DNA of 64,000 nucleotides from Arthrobacter sp. 9V (GCF_902506065.1 NZ_LR732912.1:2096004-2160003), one strand, 5' to 3'; shown: positions 17,544-25,900, counted from the stretch's first letter. Numbers and translations: made by a program. The notes: a model not told the origin generated them from the sequence alone.

Positions 17544-19046
17544 TTAGGTCCTCACACGCCTCGCATCGCTGCCGCCCGATTCGAACTTCACGCCCAACAT
17601 ATGGTGTATCAGGACGTCCTCGTTGGTATTGGCATTAGCCTCGATGGTGACTAGTTCGCCGTCGCGCATTACACCAACCCTGTGGCACCAGCTGATCAGT
17701 TCGGACAGATCGGAGGACAGGAGGATGATGCCCACGCCTGTTTGGCTGAGCTCGTTGAGCATCCGGTAAACGGCTTCCTTGGCGCCGATGTCTATGCCGC
17801 GGCTTGGATGGCTGAGGATCAATACATCACAGTCAGTGGCCATCCATCTGGCCAGCTGCACTTTCTGACGGTCGCCGCCCGACAGCGTGCTGATATTTCC
17901 GTGGATGTTGGTGGTGCTGATGCGCATGCGTCGAATCACGTCGGCAACTCCGCGCAGCTGTGTGATCTCATCCCGAAGATTCGGCTCTCCCTCATCAGGG
18001 CTGAGCTGAAGGCCTTCCACAATGGTCCCTGTGCCACTGGGATCTTCAACAGCATCGGACAAGTATCCGATTTTCAAGCGGCGGGCATCCTGCACCGTGC
18101 GAACTGTCACTTCCTGGCCGTGGATGAAGATGTTTCCCGAGGTGCCGGGACGGACGCCGGCAAGCGCTTCGACCAGCTCGTAGACCCCTGAGCGATGAGT
18201 TCCCACCAGCCCGAAAATCTCGCCTTTGGCCACATTGAAAGTAACGTCGCGAACTTTGTCCTCCATGCCGAGGCCCACTACCCGCAGGAGTTCATCACCG
18301 TCAGGGGCATCGCTGGGCCGGGAGCTGCTTTCGAGCTCATGCTGAAGCAGAAGGAAGGCCAGTTCCTCGACGTTGGTGCGGCTGGCCTCCAGGATCTTGT
18401 GCACCCGGCCTTCCCTGAGGACGGCTATGCGATGCGCAATGGATCGGACCTCGTCCAGGCGATGCGTGATGTAAATGATGGCCCGTCCTTGACTGACCAG
18501 CATCCGCAACACCTGATGGAGTACGGCGACGTCATGGTCAGGAAGCGAGGCAGCCACCTCGTCCATGATCACCAACTGAGCTTCTTCGGCAACCATCCTC
18601 AGCACTTCCACCAGAGCCTGTTCAGCACGGATGAGCGATCCGATCCTGGCGTCGGGATCCAAGCTGACGCCGATCTCCCGTATCAGTTCGCTTGCTTGGT
18701 CGCGGAGTTCCCCATGCGGCTTGTCGGCCTGGAAAGTGCCGCGAAAAATGGCGCTTGCGATGGTTAGTTGGGGGTCGATCGTGAAGTTCTGCGGGATGAG
18801 GCCAACGCCGCACGCTTGAGCTTCCTCGATGCCTTCCGGCGCGTACTTTTCCCCGGCAAGGGTCATGAGCCCGGTTTCGTGTTGGTGGGAACCGGCCAGT
18901 ACGCCCATCAAAGTGGTTTTGCCTGCACCGTTTGTTCCGATCAGACCCAGGATCTCGCCGCGTCCTAACGAAAGTGCAACGCCTTTAAGGATTCGTCGAT
19001 GCTCATACGAGGCATGAATATCTTCTGCGTGCAATAACAGGTCCAA
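17544..19046 (-). CDS. Sugar-type double ABC ATPase, degenerate and without permease
   Basis: 500 residues with two nucleotide-binding domains in the RbsA/MglA layout. Domain 1 has a normal Walker A (GTNGAGKTT) and Walker B (LVIMDE), but its signature is degraded (SLIRAEQ). Domain 2 has a degraded Walker A (GTHRSG) and Walker B (LILSHPSRGID, D-E lost) but an intact LSGGDRQKVQLARW. One composite site could still be active. No permease or binding protein is adjacent. TTG 19046 is set by AGGAG six nt upstream. Either an orphan importer ATPase or a regulator; substrate unknown. Confidence 0.85.
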   Translation of the reverse strand: MDLLLHAEDIHASYEHRRILKGVALSLGRGEILGLIGTNGAGKTTLMGVLAGSHQHETGLMTLAGEKYAPEGIEEAQACGVGLIPQNFTIDPQLTIASAIFRGTFQADKPHGELRDQASELIREIGVSLDPDARIGSLIRAEQALVEVLRMVAEEAQLVIMDEVAASLPDHDVAVLHQVLRMLVSQGRAIIYITHRLDEVRSIAHRIAVLREGRVHKILEASRTNVEELAFLLLQHELESSSRPSDAPDGDELLRVVGLGMEDKVRDVTFNVAKGEIFGLVGTHRSGVYELVEALAGVRPGTSGNIFIHGQEVTVRTVQDARRLKIGYLSDAVEDPSGTGTIVEGLQLSPDEGEPNLRDEITQLRGVADVIRRMRISTTNIHGNISTLSGGDRQKVQLARWMATDCDVLILSHPSRGIDIGAKEAVYRMLNELSQTGVGIILLSSDLSELISWCHRVGVMRDGELVTIEANANTNEDVLIHHMLGVKFESGGSDARRVRT

Positions 19047-19248
19047 AGAAAGCTCCTAAGGCAATGGGACAATAAACGCCCCTGTGAGTCCTCCGCGAAG
19101 CTTCCACTGCTATCTGAGGTGGCAGGCGTGGCATGGACTTTCCACCTGGGTTGTGCGGCCCGCATAAAATCAAGGACGAGGGCGCTTTTGAGAGTCAATC
19201 AGATGAAATCCCATAATGCAAAGCGATATAACTGAAACAACAATTTGC

Positions 19249-19289
19249 ATTTCGTGATGCGAAAAACTGAACTATTTATGAAATCGTCA
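19249..19289. repeat. Copy B of the duplicated AT-rich regulatory-like element
   Basis: Partner of 16800-16840 (32 of 41 identical). Here the core is a perfect palindrome, TTTCG-TGATG-CGAAA at 19250-19264, with GAAAC about 15 bp to the left. It lies about 200 bp upstream of the ABC ATPase start, in opposite orientation relative to its gene compared with copy A. Confidence 0.55.
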
Positions 19290-19316
19290 TTTTCCTGGAG
19301 TATCCGCTCGTTAACG

Positions 19317-19354
19317 CAGCAGCGGCCCGGGACTCGTGTCCCGGACCGCTGCTG
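19317..19354. terminator. Hairpin terminator after the SDR gene
   Basis: A 17-bp stem with one mismatch (19317-19333 with 19338-19354) has a four-base loop. It sits 20 nt past the SDR stop on the minus strand. There is no clear T-run, so efficiency is uncertain. Confidence 0.6.
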
Positions 19355-19373
19355 GAGGGGTGTGCGCTGCTGG

Positions 19374-20126
19374 CTACTCGGACGTCTTGTCGAAGTAGTC
19401 GGCACCGCCCACATATTCGGTGTGACCGGTTTCGACGTCGGCGGTTACCATCTTGGCAACCTCAGCCGCGAACTCCTCAACGGAGTACAGCTTGCCGGCC
19501 TCTGCGCGGCGCGCTTCAATGGCTCCCGGGTTGGAGCGATCAAGCAAAGTGGCCGTCACGGTGCCCTCGATCATGTCCCCGGAAACAACAACAAGAGAGA
19601 TGCCCTTATCCGCAAGGTTGGGCAGGAGAGCGCGCAGGGCGTCCTCGCCGGCCCGCTTGCTCTTCGCCACAGGCTCATACTCGGGCATGGTGGGTACGGT
19701 CTCCACAAAGTGCGCCTGGTGGCTGGTGACAAAGACCACCCGGGAGCCCTCGGGCATGAGGGGAACGGCTGCATTGAGCATGTTGACCTGGGCATCGCGG
19801 TTCAACTTGAGTGCGTACCCTTCCTCCATGCCCGATTCCATGCCGCCGGAGGCATTGAGGACCAGGATGTCCAGGGAGCCGAATTCCTCCATGGCGGTAC
19901 TTGCCAGTGCGTGAACACCTTCATCGGTAGTGAGGTCCGCACCTACCGCGGCGGCACGCCCACCCGATGCCTGGATTCCGGCTACTACCTTGTTGGCGCG
20001 AGGCGCCTTCTGCCGGTAGTTGACCACGACGGCGGCACCCTCACCTGCGAGGATCTTGGCAACTTCGGCACCGATTCCGCGGGAGGACCCCGTAACGATC
20101 GCGGTCTTGTTATCCAGCATTCCCAT
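19374..20126 (-). CDS. SDR family oxidoreductase with shifted catalytic Tyr
   Basis: 250 residues, classical SDR length: TGSSRGIG cofactor loop at about 12-19, LNASGG as the NNAG equivalent, and catalytic Ser in VTSHQ. The active-site stretch is YEPVAKSKRAGE, so no Tyr stands four residues before either Lys, unlike YxxxK. AGGAG is 5 nt before ATG 20126. fabG lies 117 bp upstream on the same strand. NAD(P)(H) binding is expected; the substrate and even catalysis are uncertain. Confidence 0.85.
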   Translation of the reverse strand: MGMLDNKTAIVTGSSRGIGAEVAKILAGEGAAVVVNYRQKAPRANKVVAGIQASGGRAAAVGADLTTDEGVHALASTAMEEFGSLDILVLNASGGMESGMEEGYALKLNRDAQVNMLNAAVPLMPEGSRVVFVTSHQAHFVETVPTMPEYEPVAKSKRAGEDALRALLPNLADKGISLVVVSGDMIEGTVTATLLDRSNPGAIEARRAEAGKLYSVEEFAAEVAKMVTADVETGHTEYVGGADYFDKTSE

Positions 20127-20243
20127 TCGTGCTCCTTTTGTTCACTTCATCCAAAATTCCGTGGGCTCGGGTTCCATCTTGCCAGCGGGACGCATGAAAT
20201 ACGTTGTGGCTCCCGAACAAAAACTGCCGTCCAGACTAGTTGC

Positions 20244-20969
20244 CTAGTGGCCCATCCCCAAGCCGCCATCTACTGGAATCACGGCTCCTGAAATGTATGC
20301 GGCCTCGTCACTGGCAATCCAGCGCACAACGTTTGCTACCTCGGAAGCTTCGGCGAAGCGTCCCGCAGGAACGCTGGCCAGGTAGGACTTCTGAGTTTCC
20401 TCGGGCAATTCGGCAGTCATGTCTGTGTTGATGAAGCCGGGTGCGACAACGTTGGCCGTTATACCCCGGCTGCCGAGTTCGCGCGTCAGGGATCGCGCGA
20501 TGCCCACCATGCCTGCCTTGGAAGCCGAGTAGTTGATCTGGCCAGGAGCGCCGTACAGCCCGGAGACAGAGGAGATGAGGACGACGCGGCCCTTGCGCAA
20601 TCTGATCATGCCCTTGGATGCCCGCTTGATAACACGGAAAGCGCCGGTGAGGTTGGTGTCCAGAACTGAGGTGAAGTCGTCCTCGCTCATCCGCAACAAC
20701 AGCGTGTCCTTGGTGATACCTGCGTTGGCAACCAGGACCTCCACCGGTCCATGGGCTTCTTCAACGATTTTGAATGCAGCGTCGATTGACGCCTCGTCCG
20801 TGACGTCGGCCTTAACCCCCAGGATCCCCTCAGGCAGTTCTGATTCACTTCGGTAGGTGACGGCAACGTTGTCGCCGTTGGCAAGGAACGATTCGGCAAT
20901 AGCGAGGCCAATGCCCCGGTTGCCGCCGGTAATGAGGACGCTGCGGCCGGTGGATGCTGCTTCAGACAT
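20244..20969 (-). CDS. fabG: 3-oxoacyl-[acyl-carrier-protein] reductase
   Basis: NADPH-dependent reduction in fatty-acid elongation. 241 residues: TGGNRGIG near 19, NAG at the expected place, SSVSG catalytic Ser, YSASK catalytic Tyr/Lys, and the C-terminal PVDGGLGMGH. ATG 20969 is preceded by GGAG at 7 nt; the 29 upstream residues in the open frame are non-conserved. The chromosomal setting is not a fab operon, so a role in another beta-ketoacyl or polyketide-like reduction is possible. Confidence 0.88.
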   Translation of the reverse strand: MSEAASTGRSVLITGGNRGIGLAIAESFLANGDNVAVTYRSESELPEGILGVKADVTDEASIDAAFKIVEEAHGPVEVLVANAGITKDTLLLRMSEDDFTSVLDTNLTGAFRVIKRASKGMIRLRKGRVVLISSVSGLYGAPGQINYSASKAGMVGIARSLTRELGSRGITANVVAPGFINTDMTAELPEETQKSYLASVPAGRFAEASEVANVVRWIASDEAAYISGAVIPVDGGLGMGH

Positions 20970-21125
20970 GCTTTCGCTCCAGGTTCCGCGGCATTGCCAT
21001 GCCGCTATGAGAGAGAGGGATTTTCCTGTGTTGATCCTATCTGCAGCCCGCCGCAACCGGCGGGTAACCGGTGATCAGCGCGGTTTGGGTGGGTACGCCC
21101 TTGGTGAGAGAATTGGGGAAGGCCT

Positions 21126-21623
21126 TTGGAGCGTGATGATTCAGTTGTGACACGAGAAAACAGTCCCCTGCAGCAAGTGCCCGGGGAACCGGACGCTTTT
21201 TCCGGCGACCCCGAGGTCCACAGCATCACGGATGCCGCTGCCGCGCACTCCGAAGACATGCGTGATCGCATGATCAAGTACGCGGTAGCCATGGGTATTC
21301 GCATGGTCTGCATCATTCTGATTTTCGTGGTTGATGGCTGGTTCAAGATCATTGCCATCGCAGGCGCTGTCTTCCTGCCGTGGATTGCGGTGGTGATAGC
21401 CAACGGCAATGACAAAGCCGAGGACCACAGTGAGTCCTTGCTGGACTACGTGGCCGTCCCTGAACTTGAACGCTCCCCCGAGCCTGAAGAACCTCCTGTG
21501 GACGCGCCAACAGTACTCCAAGGGGAACTGGTGGATGACGAAACACCGGGCAAACCAGAAGGCCCCGCCACGGGCCATGCGAGCGAGGCCGGACATCCCG
21601 GCGACGAACGGGCGGCTTCATGA
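21126..21623 (+). CDS. DUF3099-like membrane protein
   Basis: 165 residues. A soluble N-terminus with the phrase VHSITDAAAAHSEDM is followed by two hydrophobic helices (about 57-73 and 78-92) and an acidic Pro/Glu-rich cytoplasmic tail. This is the DUF3099 layout found across actinobacteria; the function is unknown. TTG 21126 has GGGGAAGG just upstream; GTG 21147 is an alternative. Its stop overlaps the next start by 4 nt (ATGA), so the two are coupled. Confidence 0.75.
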   Translation: MERDDSVVTRENSPLQQVPGEPDAFSGDPEVHSITDAAAAHSEDMRDRMIKYAVAMGIRMVCIILIFVVDGWFKIIAIAGAVFLPWIAVVIANGNDKAEDHSESLLDYVAVPELERSPEPEEPPVDAPTVLQGELVDDETPGKPEGPATGHASEAGHPGDERAAS

Positions 21624-21895
21624 ATATTTTCAACCTCGGCGGCCAAGGTAGGGCCAGCGGGGAGTCCGAACGCGCCACAGGACCGGCCACGTGCTCCCGC
21701 AAAGGGTGCCGTGCCGGCGCAGAGTGGCAGCTCTTGTGGAACAATCCGCGCATTCACACCCCCGATCGCCGTAAGGTGTGGCTTTCGTGCGGTGAACACC
21801 GGGACTGGCTGGAGGATTACCTGCAGACGCGTGGCCTCTGGAAAGAAATTCTCCCGTTTACGGCCAGTCAAACAACAGCGAATGAGGCTGGCTGA
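21620..21895 (+). CDS. Small putative zinc-binding protein
   Basis: 91 residues. CSRKGC and later CGEHRDW give a C-x4-C…C-x2-H arrangement that could bind zinc. Trp-rich segments surround it. It is translationally coupled to the DUF3099 gene and abuts the SURF1-like gene, so it may belong to a membrane or oxidase-biogenesis unit. The family is not recognised. Confidence 0.7.
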   Translation: MNIFNLGGQGRASGESERATGPATCSRKGCRAGAEWQLLWNNPRIHTPDRRKVWLSCGEHRDWLEDYLQTRGLWKEILPFTASQTTANEAG

Positions 21896-22762
21896 ATGTA
21901 CCGTTTTCTGTTCTCCAGCAAGTGGCTGGGGTACTTCGTGCTGGCTGTTATTTTCGCCACAGCCTGTGTTTTCCTGGGCCGTTGGCAGATGGACCGCAGG
22001 GCTGAAACGCTGGCGGAAATCAATCGCGTGGTGAGTAACTACTCGGCCACCCCCATCCCGTACTCGGAGATCAAGGGCCAATTCGACACCTTGGACCCTG
22101 AAAGGGAATGGACGCAGGTTGAGCTGCGCGGCAGCTATGACCTGGATGGCCAGAGGGTTGTGCGCAACCGGCCCCTCAACGGCCAGCCGGGCTACGACGT
22201 CGTTGTTCCTTTCAGGCTGACCACCGGCGAAGCTGTGGTAATCGACCGCGGTTGGCTGCCCATCGGCAACAACACGCCAGGCCGCCCTGACGTTATTCCG
22301 GCTCCTCCCACGGGTGAAGTCACAGTGGTGGCACGCCTTAAGCCCGCCGAACCCAAGTTGGACCGTGGCGCGGTGGATGGTCAGCTGGCCTCCATTGACC
22401 TGGCGAGCTTCGCAGGAGAACTTCCCTATCCGATCGCCACAGGTGCGTACGGGCAACTTGCCAGTGAAAATCCGTCGGTGCAGCCGATGCCCACTCCCTT
22501 CCCCAAGCCTGCCACTGAAGAAGGAACACACCTTTCCTACTCTTTACAATGGTTCGCCTTTGGCGTCCTGATGTTCATCGGCTTTGGCTACGCGGCACGG
22601 CAACAGGCCCGAAACGCTGCAATTGATGCTGAAGAGGAAGAGGACGAACAGATTCTCGCAGCCGGAGGTACTCCTCCCAAGCGCGCGCCTGCTCCGCGTA
22701 AGAACAAGCGGCCAACGTCCGAAGAAGAGGAAGACGCAATCCTGGATGCACAAGGCTACTGA
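21896..22762 (+). CDS. SURF1-family cytochrome oxidase biogenesis protein
   Basis: 288 residues with the SURF1 topology: a transmembrane helix at about 10-30 (FVLAVIFATACVFLGRWQMDRR), an extracytoplasmic domain with GSYDLDGQRVVRNRPLNGQPGYDVVVPF, and a second helix near 222-242 (SLQWFAFGVLMFIGFGY). SURF1 aids heme A insertion or assembly of cytochrome c oxidase, which fits ctaA and ctaB elsewhere in the window. A charged Glu/Lys-rich C-terminal tail of about 45 residues is added. Confidence 0.9.
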   Translation: MYRFLFSSKWLGYFVLAVIFATACVFLGRWQMDRRAETLAEINRVVSNYSATPIPYSEIKGQFDTLDPEREWTQVELRGSYDLDGQRVVRNRPLNGQPGYDVVVPFRLTTGEAVVIDRGWLPIGNNTPGRPDVIPAPPTGEVTVVARLKPAEPKLDRGAVDGQLASIDLASFAGELPYPIATGAYGQLASENPSVQPMPTPFPKPATEEGTHLSYSLQWFAFGVLMFIGFGYAARQQARNAAIDAEEEEDEQILAAGGTPPKRAPAPRKNKRPTSEEEEDAILDAQGY

Positions 22763-23231
22763 TTCAATCCCTGGCTCTGTCCTCAACGTAAAGTCAGCGT
22801 TGATTCTTGCCGGCGCTCAGGACACCGTCCGGATTTTCGAGGACAAGGTCCCGACGGCGGCCGCCGCTGCCGCTGTTCTGGGGTGCGAAGTTGCTGCCAT
22901 CACCAACAGCCTGATTTTCGAGCTCGATGGCGCACCTTTGCTCATCCTCGCCAGTGGTGCGGCCAAGGTGGATACGCAACTGGTAGCGACACAACTGCGC
23001 ACAGCAAAGATTCGCCGCGCCAAGCCCGACTTCGTGCTGGAACACACCGGCCAGGAGGTAGGCGGAGTAGCGCCACTGGGCCACCCAAAGAAGCTAAGAA
23101 CCATCCTGGACACTTCACTCCAAGAACACCCACTGCTGTGGGCAGGAGCCGGAGACCACAACTCCATGTTTTCCATCAGCTACGAAGAACTAGCACGCAT
23201 CACCGCCGCCGAACCCCTGCCGGTTCGATAA
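22746..23231 (+). CDS. YbaK/EbsC-type aminoacyl-tRNA deacylase
   Basis: 161 residues. The fold signature is EVAAITNSLIFELDGAPLLILASGAAKVD, and a later GQEVGGVAPLGHP is the editing pocket motif (GGxxPxG). It hydrolyses mischarged aminoacyl-tRNA such as Cys- or Ala-tRNAPro, or acts as a free trans-editing factor. ATG 22746 overlaps the SURF1 stop by 17 nt, consistent with coupling. The longer open frame upstream is a SURF1 shadow. Confidence 0.88.
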   Translation: MHKATDSIPGSVLNVKSALILAGAQDTVRIFEDKVPTAAAAAAVLGCEVAAITNSLIFELDGAPLLILASGAAKVDTQLVATQLRTAKIRRAKPDFVLEHTGQEVGGVAPLGHPKKLRTILDTSLQEHPLLWAGAGDHNSMFSISYEELARITAAEPLPVR

Positions 23232-23268
23232 CTCGCATGAGGTGACTTGGCCACCAGCGGAGCGGAGA

Positions 23269-23327
23269 GGTTGATGTGCGTAGCGTGCGTCCAAGCGAGG
23301 AACGAGCGAGCACGCGGCACATCAACC
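23269..23327. repeat. Intergenic inverted-repeat element
   Basis: GGTTGATGTGC (23269-23279) and GCACATCAACC (23317-23327) form a perfect 11-bp stem. The 37-base loop is built of short GCGAGC/GCGTGC motifs, and similar motifs continue to about 23395. No coding capacity is seen. The structure looks like a REP-type or compound terminator element between the converging deacylase and ABC-F genes. Confidence 0.55.
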
Positions 23328-23396
23328 ACGCCGCGCAGCGGACGCAAGCCAGCGCACGCAACCACACAGCACCGCGCAGCGGACCGCCAGGCAGGC

Positions 23397-24995
23397 TTAA
23401 GCGAGCGTGATCAGGTCCAGGTAGTCTTCGTTCCAGTGGTCCTCTACGCCGTCCGGAAGCAAAACAACGCGTTCCGGATTCAACGCTGACACTGCGCCTT
23501 CGTCGTGGCTGACCATGACCACTGCGCCGCTGTAGTTCTTGAGCGCGCCCAGGATTTCGGCACGGCTGGCGGGGTCCAGGTTGTTGGTGGGCTCATCGAG
23601 GAGCAGCACGTTGGCGCTGGAGGCCACGATAGTAGCCAGGGCCAGGCGGGTCTTTTCGCCGCCGGAAAGGACGCCGGCAGGTTTGTCGACGTCGTCGCCG
23701 GAGAACAGGAACGAACCCAGGATGCCGCGGACTTCAGCGTCCTTCATGTCCGGAGCCGAAGACCGCATATTTTCCAGGACCGTGCGGTCGACGTCGAGCG
23801 TTTCATGTTCCTGGGCGTAGTAGCCCACCTTGAGGCCATGCCCGGGGATGATGTCGCCGGTATCCGGCTTGTCCACGCCGGCAAGCATGCGCAACAGGGT
23901 GGTCTTACCGGCGCCGTTCAAGCCAAGAATAACCACCTTGGAGCCTCGGTCGATGGCCAGGTCCACGTCTGTGAAAATCTCCAAGGAACCGTAGGACTTG
24001 CTCAGCCCTTCCGCGGTCAGCGGTGTCTTGCCGCAAGGTGATGGATCAGGGAAGCGCAGTGCGGCCACGCGGTCGTTTTCGCGCACGGCCTCCAAACCGC
24101 TCAGGAGCCGTTCAGCACGCTTGGCCATGTTTTGGGCTGCAACAGCTTTGGTTGCCTTGGCGCGCATCTTGTTTGCCTGGTCAATCAGGACCTGGGCCTT
24201 CTTTTCTGCGTTGGCGCGTTCACGCTTCCTGGCGCGCTCATCCGTTTCGCGCTGGAGCAAGTAGCGCTTCCAGTCCATGTTGTAGTAGTCGATCTGGGCA
24301 CGGTTGGCATCCAACAAGAACACCTTGTTGACGGTTGCTTCGAGCAAGTCCGTGTCGTGGCTGATCACGATCAGGCCACCCTGGTGGTTCTTGAGGAAGT
24401 CGCGCAACCACGTGATGGAGTCGGCGTCGAGGTGGTTTGTGGGTTCGTCCAGCAGCAGGGTCTCGGCATCGGAGTAAAGGATGCGCGCCAGTTCCACACG
24501 GCGGCGCTGGCCACCGGAGAGGGTCTTGAGGGGCTGGTTGAGGAGACGGTCCGGCAGCGCAAGGTTTGAGGAGATGGCGGCGGCTTCAGCTTCCGCTGCG
24601 TAACCGCCACCGGAGAGGAACTCAGCCTCAAGCCGGTCATAGCGGTTCATTGCTTTGCGCTGGACGGCGGCGTCATCGCTGGCCATGTCCTCGTGGGCCT
24701 TCTTCAGCTTGCCTACCACTACATCGAGGCCGCGAGCGGAAAGGATGCGGTCCCGTGCCAGCTGTTCCATGTCCGGGGTCCGGGGATCCTGCGGCAGGTA
24801 ACCGATCTCACCGCTGCGGGTGACTTTACCGCCTGCGGGAAGCCCTTCGCCTGCGAGGACCCGGGTAAGGGTGGTCTTGCCGGCGCCGTTACGCCCGACG
24901 AGTCCAATTTTGTCCCCTTTGTCCACCCTGAAGTTGACCTGGTCCATGAGCAGGCGTGCGCCGGCGCGGAGTTCGAGGTCCTGGACGGTAATCAA
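23397..24995 (-). CDS. ABC-F family ATPase
   Basis: 532 residues, two nucleotide-binding domains in one chain, no membrane segments. Walker A GRNGAGKTT and GLNGAGKTT, signatures LSGGQRRRVELARI and LSGGEKTRLALATI, Walker B LLLDEPTNHLD and LLLDEPTNNLD. The Arg/Lys/Ala-rich linker between them (RKRERANAEKKAQVL…) is the ABC-F interdomain linker that reaches into the ribosomal tRNA site. It is predicted to act in translation; subclass not resolved. TTG 24995 is the start, with AAAGG 11 nt upstream. Confidence 0.9.
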   Translation of the reverse strand: MITVQDLELRAGARLLMDQVNFRVDKGDKIGLVGRNGAGKTTLTRVLAGEGLPAGGKVTRSGEIGYLPQDPRTPDMEQLARDRILSARGLDVVVGKLKKAHEDMASDDAAVQRKAMNRYDRLEAEFLSGGGYAAEAEAAAISSNLALPDRLLNQPLKTLSGGQRRRVELARILYSDAETLLLDEPTNHLDADSITWLRDFLKNHQGGLIVISHDTDLLEATVNKVFLLDANRAQIDYYNMDWKRYLLQRETDERARKRERANAEKKAQVLIDQANKMRAKATKAVAAQNMAKRAERLLSGLEAVRENDRVAALRFPDPSPCGKTPLTAEGLSKSYGSLEIFTDVDLAIDRGSKVVILGLNGAGKTTLLRMLAGVDKPDTGDIIPGHGLKVGYYAQEHETLDVDRTVLENMRSSAPDMKDAEVRGILGSFLFSGDDVDKPAGVLSGGEKTRLALATIVASSANVLLLDEPTNNLDPASRAEILGALKNYSGAVVMVSHDEGAVSALNPERVVLLPDGVEDHWNEDYLDLITLA

Positions 24996-25069
24996 TTCGG
25001 GTGATGCCTTTCAATGGGGAACGCTCGCGGGGACCGGTGGGTCCGATAAGTGCGGCGGGGTGGCCGTGA

Positions 25070-25082
25070 GAACAGCCTGTTC
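25070..25082. promoter_or_regulatory. Palindrome GAAC-N5-GTTC, candidate biotin-regulator (BioQ-like) operator
   Basis: GAACAGCCTGTTC is a perfect palindrome placed about 55 bp upstream of the small ORF and about 190 bp upstream of bioY. Actinobacterial biotin genes are commonly repressed by the TetR-type BioQ at GAAC/GTTC-type sites. Assignment is by resemblance and position. Confidence 0.4.
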
Positions 25083-25137
25083 AAGTCTACCGGTACCCGG
25101 GCCGCGGCCTGACATCGGGCCAGCAAAGGAGAAAACT

Positions 25138-25263
25138 GTGCCGACGGCCAAAGAATTCCGGGCCAGTGTTGTGGAAAGACTCCAAAATCCCGCTGCCGTC
25201 CCCTCCGTACTCTCAAGAACAGGGGAAACAAGAACTTTCATCGCATCGCATTACATCCGATAG
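25138..25263 (+). CDS. Small ORF upstream of bioY (41 residues)
   Basis: GTG 25138 follows AAAGGAG by 6 nt, the strongest ribosome site in this region. The frame (PTAKEFRASVVERLQ…) stops 7 nt before bioY ATG 25271, so its translation could feed bioY. The first half has coding-like GC3; the second half does not. It could be a leader peptide, a small conserved protein, or the remnant of a longer gene. No family is recognised. Confidence 0.4.
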   Translation: MPTAKEFRASVVERLQNPAAVPSVLSRTGETRTFIASHYIR

Positions 25264-25270
25264 GACCGTC

Positions 25271-25900
25271 ATGAGCCAGACCAACTCTTCCACTTCCGTT
25301 GACACGCCTCAGCGCACCGCATCCTCCCGAAAACGCTGGACTGCCACCGACCTTGGCCTTATTGCTGTTTTCGCTGCCCTCGTAGCTGCCTCCGCGATCC
25401 TCCCCGGCATCCCGGTGGGCGCCCTTGGTGTTCCTATTACTTTGGTGACCCTGACGGTGATGCTCAGCGGATTGGTGCTGGGAGCCGGGCGCGGGTTCGC
25501 CGCCGTCGGGCTGTATGTGTTGCTTGGTTTCGCCGGGCTGCCGATCTTCAGTGGAGGCCGCAGCGGGTTGGGCATCCTCGCCACGCCCTCTGCCGGTTAC
25601 ATCATTGCGTTTCCGATGGCGGCAGCCGCAACCGGCTACCTCGCATCGGTGGTCATCCGCAGGACGGTGAAGTTCCGTGCCCTGTGGCTCTTCGCTGCAA
25701 CCATGGTCAGCAGCATCGTTGTCATCCACGCTTTGGGTGTCCTTGGCATGATGGTCAACGCCAAGTTGGACTTTCCCAAGGCCTTCCTCGCCGATCTCCC
25801 CTTTGTCCCCGGAGATATCATTAAGAACGTCCTGGCTGTGATCATCGCCATGGCAATCCACAAAGCCTTCCCGGATGTCCTGGTACGTCGGGTCAAGTAA
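25271..25900 (+). CDS. bioY: Biotin transporter S component
   Basis: Substrate-binding membrane subunit of the biotin ECF transporter. 209 residues with six helices. Characteristic BioY stretches are ALGVPITLVTLTVMLSGLVLGAGRGF and GLPIFSGGRSGLGILATPSAGYIIAFP, which form the biotin pocket. A charged 35-residue cytoplasmic N-terminus precedes helix 1. bioM begins 18 nt downstream. ATG 25271 is chosen over the longer open frame because the family starts here. Confidence 0.93.
   Translation: MSQTNSSTSVDTPQRTASSRKRWTATDLGLIAVFAALVAASAILPGIPVGALGVPITLVTLTVMLSGLVLGAGRGFAAVGLYVLLGFAGLPIFSGGRSGLGILATPSAGYIIAFPMAAAATGYLASVVIRRTVKFRALWLFAATMVSSIVVIHALGVLGMMVNAKLDFPKAFLADLPFVPGDIIKNVLAVIIAMAIHKAFPDVLVRRVK

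Larger units (their letters stand above)
19047..19373. other. Non-coding region upstream of the ABC ATPase
   Basis: This 327-bp stretch holds the AGGAG site and 5' leader of the ABC ATPase, copy B of the duplicated element and the hairpin ending the SDR gene. It is strongly AT-rich at 19200-19310. No coding frame was supported. Confidence 0.6.
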
